Shown in pieces: positions 1-7,300 of a stretch of 7,651 bases of DNA. The position numbers were made by a program, and so were the translations under genes. Numbering within the stretch: the first letter of the stretch is position 1; every line of letters begins with the position of its first letter. Origin of the DNA: Oceanihabitans sp. (GTDB lineage: Bacteria; Bacteroidota; Bacteroidia; Flavobacteriales; Flavobacteriaceae); NCBI GenBank assembly GCA_018067265.1, contig JAGPUY010000363.1:1-7651 (forward strand), given 5' to 3'. The notes beneath the pieces were generated by a model. The model was not told where the DNA came from, made no database searches, and worked only from the letters and a program-made list of their open reading frames with translations.

Positions 1-796
1 AGCGTATCTAAATCAAATAATCGGAGGAATTCAAGAATTAAGTGCAACCATAAAAAAGCAATTCCGAAAAAAGATAAGAATTGTAGCTTTTAAAGATTAT
101 TTTGAAACCGATAGCATTCATGAAAATCATGCTTTTTTCAAAAAAGAGAATCTGTATAAAGTGCAAGTACAACCCAATATGTTATTTGCTATTCCACAAG
201 AATGGCATACCAAAGAAGATTACATCACTGCTTTCACTAAAAAATATAGAGATCGTTTTAAGAGAGCTAGAAAGAAAGGAGCAGCTCTAGAACTTGTAGA
301 ACTAGATTTAGAAGGCATAAACAAAAATGCTAATGCACTTTTCGATTTATATGAGTGTGTATCAGATAATGCAGGAATAAACTCCTTTAAACTAGCTAAA
401 AATCATTTTTACAGCTTAAAAGAACATGTAACAGAAGACTTTAAAATCTTTGGCTACTTTTTAAATAAGGAACTTGTTGGTTTTTATTCTTTGATAATAA
501 ATAACAAGAAGCTGGAAACCTATTTTCTTGGATATAATCCAGAGGTACAGCACGAGTATCAAATGTATTTAAACATGTTATATGACATGGCTAATTTTGG
601 TATAGAAAATAAAAAGGAAACCATTGTTTTTGCTAGAACAGCAATGGAAATTAAAAGCTCTATTGGTGCCAAACCATATCCTATGTATTTGTATTTAAAG
701 CACACCAATAGTATTATTAACAACACCGTTTTAAAGCTAATAGTAAAGTATATGAATCCCATTAGAGAATGGCAAGAACGGCATCCGTTTAAATAA
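1..796 (+). CDS. GNAT/BioF2-like (FemAB-type) acyltransferase, 3' part
   Basis: The frame is open from base 2 to a TAA at 794-796, giving 264 residues with no stop, so the gene starts before the window. An internal Met at 161 exists, but coherent protein sequence continues upstream of it, so it is unlikely to be the start. Visible features are a basic FKRARKKG stretch (fragment residues 80-87), a central beta-rich part with FGYFLNKELVGFYSLII typical of a GNAT core strand pair, and a C-terminal block ARTAMEIKSSIGA (from about residue 211) followed by YPMYLYLKH and a basic tail ending HPFK. This pattern is what I recall of Bacteroidota proteins annotated as GNAT or BioF2-like acetyltransferases (COG3146/FemAB-like fold). 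The substrate is unknown; a cell-wall or amino-acyl transfer role is only family-based inference. A hairpin terminator follows directly. The fold class is fairly sure; the function is not. Confidence 0.72.
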   Translation, partial: AYLNQIIGGIQELSATIKKQFRKKIRIVAFKDYFETDSIHENHAFFKKENLYKVQVQPNMLFAIPQEWHTKEDYITAFTKKYRDRFKRARKKGAALELVELDLEGINKNANALFDLYECVSDNAGINSFKLAKNHFYSLKEHVTEDFKIFGYFLNKELVGFYSLIINNKKLETYFLGYNPEVQHEYQMYLNMLYDMANFGIENKKETIVFARTAMEIKSSIGAKPYPMYLYLKHTNSIINNTVLKLIVKYMNPIREWQERHPFK

Positions 797-827
797 AAAA
801 ACCTCAAAGTATCCCTTTGAGGTTTTT
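797..827. terminator. Bidirectional intrinsic terminator between convergent genes
   Basis: A perfect 13-bp stem (797-809 pairs with 815-827) encloses a five-base loop TATCC. The GC-containing core is CCTCAAAG/CTTTGAGG, flanked by an A run on the left and a T run on the right, so it reads as a rho-independent terminator on both strands. It begins immediately after the acyltransferase stop codon and lies 19 bases from the end of the SPFH gene, so it should stop transcription from both sides. Confidence 0.9.
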
Positions 828-845
828 ATAAGAATATGAAAAGGG

Positions 846-1772
846 TTATTTAATCTCCTTCTTTTTTGCTTCTTTCATTGCTTCACCAATTTGATTACTC
901 GCAGTAAAACTGGCAACCATATCATTCAACATTTGACTTCCTGCTTGTGGCGAATTTGGCATTAATATTAAATTACTATTGGTATGTTGCCCAATAGCTT
1001 GTAAAGTATCATAATGCTGAGTAACTACAATTAAAGCAGATGCTTCTTGGCTGTTAATGCCAACCTTATTAAGTACTTCTACAGATTCTTCTAAACCTCT
1101 AGCGATTTCACGACGTTGATCTGCAATACCTTGTCCTTGTAAACGTTTGCTTTCTGCTTCGGCTTTTGCTTTTTCAACAATTAAAATACGTTGTGCATCT
1201 CCTTCATATTGTGCAGCAGTTTTTTCTCTATCTGCAGCATTAATTCGGTTCATGGCTATTTTTACTTGTGGATCTGGATCAATATCAGTTACTAATGTTC
1301 TAATAATATCGAAACCATAATCTATCATAGCATCATTTAATTCTGCTTTTACAGCTAATGCAATATTATCTTTTTTAACAAAAACGTCGTCTAACTTCAT
1401 TTTTGGTACTTCTGCACGCACCACATCAAACACATAACTTGTAATTTGATCATGCGGATAATCTAATTTATAAAAAGCATCATACACTTTTTCAGTAACT
1501 ACTTTATATTGGACAGACACTTTTAATTTAACAAAAACATCATCTAAAGTTTTGGTTTCAATAATAACATCTAATTGCTGAATTTTTAAACTTAAACGAC
1601 CTGCAATTTTATCCATTAAAGGAATTTTCATGTGTAATCCAGATGGACTTATTTTATGAAATTTACCAAAGCGTTCAATAATTGCGGAGGTTTGTTGTTT
1701 TACTACAAAGAAGGCGGAAATCAGTATGATTAATCCGAAAAAAATAATAGGTATAAAAAGAAAATTTCCCAT
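846..1772 (-). CDS. SPFH/band 7 membrane protein, HIR-like
   Basis: The product has 308 residues. An N-terminal hydrophobic segment (about residues 4-24) forms a single membrane anchor. An SPFH domain follows (about 25-190), starting VVKQQTSAIIERFGKF. After it comes an Ala/Glu/Lys-rich helix (about 180-230, with EKAKAEAESKRLQGQGIADQRR) that probably drives oligomerisation, then a conserved hydrophobic C-terminal block (ALIVVTQHYDTLQAIG, 246-261). The motifs ETKTLDDVFV, DAFYKL, YVFDVVRAEVPKMKLDDVF and AMNRINAADR match what I recall of plant hypersensitive-induced-reaction proteins and related bacterial SPFH proteins better than HflK/HflC. Family members form ring-like membrane scaffolds that organise microdomains or control membrane proteases. 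No NfeD-type partner or protease gene lies beside it here. It is transcribed alone, convergent with the acyltransferase and divergent from the beta-barrel gene. I did not find a clear -7 box for it. Confidence 0.9.
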   Translation of the reverse strand: MGNFLFIPIIFFGLIILISAFFVVKQQTSAIIERFGKFHKISPSGLHMKIPLMDKIAGRLSLKIQQLDVIIETKTLDDVFVKLKVSVQYKVVTEKVYDAFYKLDYPHDQITSYVFDVVRAEVPKMKLDDVFVKKDNIALAVKAELNDAMIDYGFDIIRTLVTDIDPDPQVKIAMNRINAADREKTAAQYEGDAQRILIVEKAKAEAESKRLQGQGIADQRREIARGLEESVEVLNKVGINSQEASALIVVTQHYDTLQAIGQHTNSNLILMPNSPQAGSQMLNDMVASFTASNQIGEAMKEAKKKEIK

Positions 1773-1818
1773 AATATGATTTTTAAATGGTTAAAATAAT
1801 AATACTTTAAAATTAAGC

Positions 1819-1826
1819 TATATTTG
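1819..1826 (+). promoter_or_regulatory. Bacteroidota-type -7 box for the beta-barrel gene
   Basis: TATATTTG fits the TAnnTTTG -7 consensus of Bacteroidota sigma-70-like promoters. It ends 20 bases before the ATG at 1847, so the predicted transcript would have a short leader of roughly 14 bases. No convincing TTG/TTTG -33 element sits upstream; that interval is A/T-rich only. The box lies in the 74-base gap shared with the divergent SPFH gene. Confidence 0.6.
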
Positions 1827-1846
1827 TCCAAACCACACATACATTT

Positions 1847-2533
1847 ATGAAATTTAAACAGTATATCTTATTAGTAGCCTTTTCGATAGGTTTTGTTACA
1901 ATAAATTTTGCCCAACATAGAAGAGTGCCTATAAAAAATGGTTTAGGAATTCAAGGAGGACTTACACAATTTGATATTATTACCGATAATTTTGACGTCC
2001 AAAAAGGAAACGGTTGGATTGGTGGAGGATCTGCAACGGTAGATTTACCACATAAGTTTTATAACATGAGTTATAGTATTCAGCTTTCTGAAAACACAGT
2101 TGGTATTGCTGCACGTCCTATTCCTTTAATTACTTCCGAAGAATATATAGATTATAAACTTTTTACGGCTCAAATTACTTTACAAGCACATATTAAAATT
2201 GTGGAGAGTTTTTTAACGCTAGACGTTGGACCAATGTTACAATACAATAGCGAGTTAGAGTTGAAAGATGATAAATACGAAAATTATTTTATTAGTAATT
2301 ACAACAATCTTCTAGCAAATGAAATCAGTGATATTTCAAAGTTTAATGTAGATGGCGCTATTGGTTTATCTGCCGGAATTAGCCATTTTAGACTAAAAGC
2401 ACAATATATTTATGGTTTTACAAATATGTTTGGAAAGCTAAATAATAACAATTTAGATACTAGCGGAAGCAGTGAAAGTAAGTTTAAAGGAAACCAATCT
2501 ATGCTGGCCTTTACACTGATGATTACTTTTTAA
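1847..2533 (+). CDS. Exported outer-membrane beta-barrel protein
   Basis: The product has 228 residues. It starts with a typical signal peptide: basic MKFK, a hydrophobic core to about residue 19, and a probable signal peptidase I site after INFA (22), before QHRR. There is no lipobox Cys. The mature part alternates short amphipathic strands with polar turns, shows Gly-rich strand patterns (GLGIQGGL, GWIGGG, AIGLSAGISHF), and ends in a strand closing with Phe (AFTLMITF), the usual C-terminal signature for insertion by the BAM machinery. The size suits a small barrel of about eight or more strands, like the PorT/OMP_b-brl families in Bacteroidota. The ligand and role are unknown. A TATATTTG box lies just upstream and a hairpin terminator just downstream, so it looks like a single-gene unit. 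The only features of note are the Asn-rich loop (NNNN, about residues 198-201) and the Ser-rich stretch after it. Confidence 0.8.
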   Translation: MKFKQYILLVAFSIGFVTINFAQHRRVPIKNGLGIQGGLTQFDIITDNFDVQKGNGWIGGGSATVDLPHKFYNMSYSIQLSENTVGIAARPIPLITSEEYIDYKLFTAQITLQAHIKIVESFLTLDVGPMLQYNSELELKDDKYENYFISNYNNLLANEISDISKFNVDGAIGLSAGISHFRLKAQYIYGFTNMFGKLNNNNLDTSGSSESKFKGNQSMLAFTLMITF

Positions 2534-2563
2534 AAACACACTTATATCCCCATCTTAAAATAG

Positions 2564-2589
2564 AAAAGCGAGCCGTTAAGCTCGCTTTT
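2564..2589. terminator. Intrinsic terminator, beta-barrel gene and gltX
   Basis: A 10-bp perfect stem (2564-2573 pairs with 2580-2589, core GCGAGC/GCTCGC) has a six-base loop CGTTAA and is followed by seven T residues (2586-2592). It is a strong terminator for the plus-strand beta-barrel gene, 30 bases after its stop. On the minus strand the T run is interrupted (TTTTCTATTTT), so it is weaker but likely also ends gltX, whose stop lies 24 bases away. Confidence 0.9.
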
Positions 2590-2613
2590 TTTGTTTTGTA
2601 TGTAAGTAAATAT

Positions 2614-4122
2614 TTAAATAGTATTTGCTAAATTTTCTATTCTTTCTACCGTTTGGTTTTTACCAATCATATACATAATATCAAAAACTTCTGGACCTTG
2701 TAATGCACCAACTAACGCTAAACGCAAAGGCATCATTACTTTTCCAAAACCAATTTCTTTATTGGTAATCCAAGTTTTAATAGTAGTGCTAAGGTTTTCT
2801 ATTTCAAAGTCTTCTATCGTATTTATCAACATAGAAAGTTCGCTCATTAATTCACGAGTATCTTCTTTCATTGCTTTTTTATAGGCTTTATCATCGTAGC
2901 TTTTTGGAGCTTGAAAAAAGAACGCACTTAAATCCCAAAAGTCACTTATAAAAGTAGCTCGTTCTTTAATTAAACCAACAACCATTGCAATATAATTCAC
3001 GTCGATGTCTTTTAATTCTTCGTGTTTTTGTTGAAAAGCTAAAGCTAAATCCTCATTATCTTGCTCTTGCATATAATGGTGATTAAACCATTTTATTTTA
3101 TCTGGATCAAATCGTGCTCCAGATTTATTTACGCGATCTAAATCGAAAGCAGCAATTAATTCTTCCAGATTAAAAATTTCTTGTTCTGTTCCTGGATTCC
3201 ATCCTAAAAAGGCAAGAAAGTTCACCATGGCATCTGCAAAATAACCATCTTCTTTATAGCCTCTAGAAATTTCTCCTTCTGGAGATTTCCATTCTAATGG
3301 AAATACCGGAAAGCCTAATTTATCCCCATCGCGTTTACTTAATTTTCCTTTTCCTGTTGGTTTTAAAATAAGCGGTAAGTGAGCAAATTCAGGAGATTCC
3401 CATCCAAACGCTTTGTATAATTGGTAGTGTAATGCTAAACTTGGTAACCATTCTTCACCACGAATTACATGTGTAATTTCCATTAAATGGTCATCTACAA
3501 TATTCGCTAAATGATAGGTTGGCATACCATCACTTTTAAACAAAACCTTATCATCCAAAACATTGGTGTCGATACTAATGTTTCCTCTAATAATATCGGT
3601 AAGTTGTAACGTTTCGTCTTGTGGGGATTTAAAACGAATTACATAATCCTCTCCAGCGTCTAATTTTACTTGTGTTTCTTCCGCGCTAAGCGATAAAGAG
3701 TTACTAAGTTGTAAACGATTATGCCAATTGTATATAAAAGTTTGCTTGTTTGCTTCGTGTTCTTTTCTTGCAGCATCTAACGCTTCCGAAGTATCAAAAG
3801 CATAATAGGCATTGCCAGAAGCAATTAGTTGTTCTGCGTATTGTTTGTATAAATGTTTACGCTCACTTTGTCGGTATGGTCCAAATTTTTCATTTTTTCC
3901 TGGTCCTTCATCAAAAGGGATATTACACCAATTTAAAGCATCTATAATATATTTTTCTGCGCCTTCTACATAACGATTTTGGTCGGTATCTTCAATACGT
4001 AACACAAAAGTTCCATTGTGTTTTTTAGCAAATAAATAGTTGAATAAAGCAGTACGAACTCCTCCAATATGTAAAGGTCCTGTCGGACTTGGTGCAAAAC
4101 GCACTCTAACGTTTTTGGTCAT
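2614..4122 (-). CDS. gltX: Glutamyl-tRNA synthetase
   Basis: The 502-residue cytoplasmic class I aminoacyl-tRNA synthetase charges tRNA-Glu with glutamate using ATP. The N-terminus VRVRFAPSPTGPLHIGG carries the HIGH-type motif (H18-I19-G20-G21). LRIEDTD (41-47), GMPTYHLANIVDDHLM (199-214) and RGEEWLPS (221-228) are family hallmarks, and KLSKR (260-264) is the KMSKS-type loop. The C-terminal part (about 330-502) is the helical anticodon-binding region, ending near LVGALQGPEVFDI. Length is normal for the family. An ATG at 4140 would add six residues (MIFIFT), but family members normally begin MxKxVRVRFAPSPTG, so the start at 4122 is preferred. The 100-140 region has no Cys, so the zinc site of the E. 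coli enzyme is absent. The gene stands alone, divergent from the DUF4175 gene. Whether it is discriminating for tRNA-Glu cannot be told from the window. Confidence 0.98.
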   Translation of the reverse strand: MTKNVRVRFAPSPTGPLHIGGVRTALFNYLFAKKHNGTFVLRIEDTDQNRYVEGAEKYIIDALNWCNIPFDEGPGKNEKFGPYRQSERKHLYKQYAEQLIASGNAYYAFDTSEALDAARKEHEANKQTFIYNWHNRLQLSNSLSLSAEETQVKLDAGEDYVIRFKSPQDETLQLTDIIRGNISIDTNVLDDKVLFKSDGMPTYHLANIVDDHLMEITHVIRGEEWLPSLALHYQLYKAFGWESPEFAHLPLILKPTGKGKLSKRDGDKLGFPVFPLEWKSPEGEISRGYKEDGYFADAMVNFLAFLGWNPGTEQEIFNLEELIAAFDLDRVNKSGARFDPDKIKWFNHHYMQEQDNEDLALAFQQKHEELKDIDVNYIAMVVGLIKERATFISDFWDLSAFFFQAPKSYDDKAYKKAMKEDTRELMSELSMLINTIEDFEIENLSTTIKTWITNKEIGFGKVMMPLRLALVGALQGPEVFDIMYMIGKNQTVERIENLANTI

Positions 4123-4154
4123 TGTGAATATAAAAATCAATTAAAACTGTAATC

Positions 4155-4178
4155 CTGAAGGTATTTCAGGAACTGAAG
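4155..4178. repeat. Three-part CTGAAG/TTCAG inverted repeat in gltX leader
   Basis: CTGAAG occurs at 4155-4160 and again at 4173-4178, with its inverse TTCAG at 4165-4169 between them. The middle copy can pair with the left copy (7-bp stem TCCTGAA/TTCAGGA, 4153-4159 with 4165-4171, loop GGTAT) or with the right copy (5-bp stem, 4165-4169 with 4173-4177, loop GAA), but not both. It lies directly downstream of the predicted gltX -7 box on the minus strand, at or just after the expected transcript start. It could be an RNA switch, a 5' stabilising hairpin or a DNA operator. The repeats are plainly visible; any function is inferred. Confidence 0.45.
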
Positions 4179-4180
4179 TG

Positions 4181-4188
4181 CAAAGATA
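4181..4188 (-). promoter_or_regulatory. gltX: -7 box for gltX
   Basis: CAAAGATA on the plus strand reads TATCTTTG on the minus strand, an exact TAnnTTTG match. It sits 58 bases upstream of the chosen gltX ATG (4122), giving a predicted leader of about 50 bases that begins near 4175. No clear TTG -33 element is visible at the usual distance; the best is a TTTA-like stretch. Confidence 0.6.
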
Positions 4189-4226
4189 CAATTAACACAT
4201 TATTATAAATACTCTTTAAAATAAAA

Positions 4227-4260
4227 TTGTAGTTTAGTAGATTAAGCTAGTCTATCTTTG
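4227..4260 (+). promoter_or_regulatory. Promoter for the DUF4175-type gene
   Basis: TATCTTTG (4253-4260) is an exact TAnnTTTG -7 box. A TTG at 4227-4229 lies 23 bases upstream, at the outer edge of usual Bacteroidota -33 spacing; TTTA at 4233-4236 with 16 bases is an alternative. The predicted transcript would start near 4266 and carry a leader of about 57 bases before the TTG start codon at 4323. Confidence 0.6.
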
Positions 4261-4268
4261 CTTTTACA

Positions 4269-4306
4269 ATGATAAATCGATAAAAATGGCTTCTTACAAA
4301 GGCTGA
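4269..4306 (+). other. Two mini-ORFs in the leader of the DUF4175-type gene
   Basis: Between the predicted promoter and the TTG start there are two very short ATG frames: 4269-4283 (MINR, stop) and 4286-4306 (MASYKG, stop). The second has an A-rich upstream context (GATAAAAATGG) that looks like a good start site for a Flavobacterium-type ribosome. They may be chance, or they may act as upstream ORFs that tune initiation at the non-ATG start. Nothing in the peptides is recognisable. Confidence 0.2.
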
Positions 4307-4322
4307 AATCTATAGTAATATA

Positions 4323-7300
4323 TTGAGCAACTTTAAAAACATACAAGCAAAACTTGAGGCATTTATTAGAAAATACTACACTAATGAGTTAATTAAAGGT
4401 GCCATTCTATTTTTTAGTATTGGTTTATTATACTTTTTGGTGACCTTACTTATTGAGCATTTTTTATGGTTAAGTTCCATAGGAAGAACTTTTTTGTTTT
4501 GGCTTTTCGTTGTTGTGGAATTGGTATTGTTTGCTAAATTTATTGCGGTTCCATTAGCCAAGTTATTCAAACTTCAAAAAGGAATAGACTATGAAGATGC
4601 TTCCAAAATTATTGGTACGCATTTTCCAGAAGTAAATGATAAATTACTAAATGTACTTCAGTTAAAGCAAACTACAGATCAGTCTGAATTACTGCTAGCA
4701 AGCATCGAACAAAAATCGGAAACACTACAACCAATTCCGTTTAAGCTTGCGGTAAATTTTAAAAAGAACATTAAGTATTTAAAATACGCGGCAATTCCTG
4801 TTTTAATATTGCTTCTGGCTTCGGTTTCGGGACATTTAGATTGGTTTAGCGATAGCTACAAAAGAGTACTAGATTACAAAACAGCGTATGAACCACCAGC
4901 GCCTTTTCAGTTTTTTGTGGTTAATGAAAACTTACAAGCAACAGAAAACAAAGACTTTAAGCTTTTTGTCAAAACAGCAGGAGAAGTGCAGCCAGAAAAT
5001 GTACAAATCACTTATAATAACGAAACCTATTTTTTGCAACAAAAAGCGGTCGGTAATTTTGAATATGTTTTACCAAAACCAAAGGAGAATATTACATTTC
5101 AACTTTCGGCAAATACCGTAACCTCAAAACGATATACATTAGAGGTTATTGAAGCACCAACTTTATTGAGTTTTGATATGATTTTAGATTATCCTAGTCA
5201 TACCAAAAAACGGGACGAAACCCTTAAAAGTACGGGAAATGCTGTTGTTCCACAAGGAACTAATATTACCTGGAAATTAAAGACCAAAGCAACAGAACAT
5301 GTTCGTTTGTATGCTAAAGATACGTTGGAGTTTACGGCGAATGCCTCTGGCGGTTTTGAGGCTTCTAAACGGGTTTATAATAATTTGAAGTATAATTTAA
5401 CTACAAGTAACTCAAAATTAAAGGATTACGAGGGTTTATCATTTAGTATAGATATTATTAAAGACGAATATCCCGAACTAAATATCCAAATGCAAGTAGA
5501 TAGTTTAGATCAGCAAAGTCTTTATTTCTACGGACAAGTAAGTGATGATTACGGGTTAAATAAGTTGCAATTGGTGTATTATCCTTCGGAAAAAGATACC
5601 GAAAGAACAATGGTTAATATTCCAATATCCAAATCGAATGTGGCCGATTTTATAAGCGCTTTTCCAAATGATTTAGAAATTACGGAAGGTATTAGTTACG
5701 AATTATATTTTCAGGTATTTGATAATGATGCCATCCATAAATATAAACGAACTAAAAGTGAAGTTTTCTCCTACAGAAAATTAACCAAGGAAGAAGAGGA
5801 GCAAAAGCAATTACAAGAACAGAAAGAAACTATTCAAGATTTAGATACCTCTTTAAAGAAGTTTGAAGAACGCGAAAAAGAATTACAAGAGCTTTCTAAA
5901 ACCCAAAAAGAAAAAACGGAATTAAATTTTAACGATAAACGTAAATTAGAGAACTTCTTGAAACGTCAAAAAGAACAAGAAGAGATGATGAAGAGTTTTA
6001 ATAAAAAGTTGAAGGATAATTTAGAAGAATTTCAGCAAGAAAAGGAAGAAGATCCATTTAAGGACGATTTAAGAGAGCGTTTAAAAGAAAATGAAGAGCA
6101 GCTTAAAAAAGATGAGAAACTGCTGGACGAGTTAGAGAAATTGCAAGAAAAAATTAACAAATTAGATAAAGAGGAATTAAGCGATAAATTAGAAAAGCTT
6201 GCCAAGCAAAACAAAAATCAAAAACGAAGTTTAGAACAATTGTTAGAGTTGACTAAGAAATACTATGTTGGTAAAAAATTAGAAGAGCTACAGCAAGAAT
6301 TAGCAAAATTAGCAGAGAAGCAAGAAAAACTATCTGAGGAAACTCTAGAAAATAATACCAAAGAAAAACAAGACGAAATAAATAAAGCGTTTGAAGATTT
6401 TCAAAAAGAAATGGATGCTCTGGAAAAAGAAAATCAAGAATTGAAACAACCAGAGGATATGGATAGGGATAAAAATGAAGAGGAAAATGTTATGGAAGAT
6501 CAACAAGAAGCTTCCGATAAATTAGAGGAAAAAGAGGAGAGTCAGGAAGAAGAAGAAAAACAAGAAAGCCAGAAACAAGCACAAAAGAAACAAAAACAAG
6601 CAGCTCAAAAAATGAAAAAAATGAGTGAAGAAATGCAGGCAAGTATGGCTTCTTCTAGTGGAGAACAAATGGCAGAAGATGTGGAGATGCTTCGTCAAAT
6701 ATTGGATAACCTATTGTTGTTTTCTTTTGATCAAGAATCGCTAATGAATCAGTTTGAAAGCATAGCCATTAATCATAATAAATATGCTTCCTATTTACGG
6801 AAACAAAATGATCTTCGTGAACATTTTTCGCATATAGATGATAGTTTGTTTGCTTTATCGCTTCGTCAACCTAAAATTTCAGAAAAAGTAAATAAAGAAA
6901 TCGGTGAAGTATTTTATAATATAGATAAATCATTACTGGTATTGTCTGAAAATCAAATAGATAAAGGTGTTTCTAGTCAGCAATACACCATTACATCGGC
7001 TAATAATTTAGCAGATTTTTTAAGTAATGCATTAGATAACATGCAAATGCAAATGAGTGGCGAAGGCCAAGGAGGAAAAGGAAAGCCAAAGCCAGGAGAA
7101 GGAAAAGGTGGAGATGGTGGACTGCCAAATATTATTAAAAGTCAAGAACAGCTTGCCAAAGAAATGGAAAAAGGCATGCAAAAGGGTGGAAAAGGTAAAG
7201 AAGGTAAAGAAGGAGAAAAGGGTAAAGAAAAAGGTGGAAGTAAAGAAGGAGATAATGGAGAAGGAGGAGATACGCAAGGCGAAGGAGAAGGCAATAATGA

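Noticed and set aside
102..290. 62-codon ORF on the plus strand
   Set aside because: It overlaps the acyltransferase frame, which reads coherently from base 2, and has no recognisable protein character.
559..807. 82-codon ORF on the minus strand
   Set aside because: Antisense shadow of the acyltransferase 3' end; its start also overlaps the terminator hairpin.
1758..1772. MGN N-terminus of the SPFH protein, similar to a plant-type N-myristoylation signal
   Set aside because: Bacteria have no N-myristoyltransferase, and a transmembrane helix follows at once, so the likeness is coincidence.
1773..1846. A minus-strand TAnnTTTG box for the SPFH gene
   Set aside because: No CAAAnnTA occurs in the gap on the plus strand; only weak A/T-rich approximations such as TATTATTT are present.
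3750..3947. 65-codon plus-strand ORF
   Set aside because: Antisense to a conserved part of gltX; no start signal or independent protein pattern.
4376..4570. 64-codon minus-strand ORF
   Set aside because: Antisense to the first membrane helices of the DUF4175-type protein; Asn/Lys-rich composition is the complement of Phe/Leu codons.
4888..5121. 77-codon plus-strand ORF
   Set aside because: Out-of-frame shadow within the beta-rich region of the DUF4175-type gene.
6032..6214. 60-codon Ser/Phe/Leu-rich minus-strand ORF
   Set aside because: It is the complement of the Lys/Glu coiled-coil codons; composition explains it fully.
7194..7229. Possible CRISPR-like or tandem repeat array
   Set aside because: The nine-base units are Gly-Lys-Glu codons in frame with no spacers; it is a protein linker.
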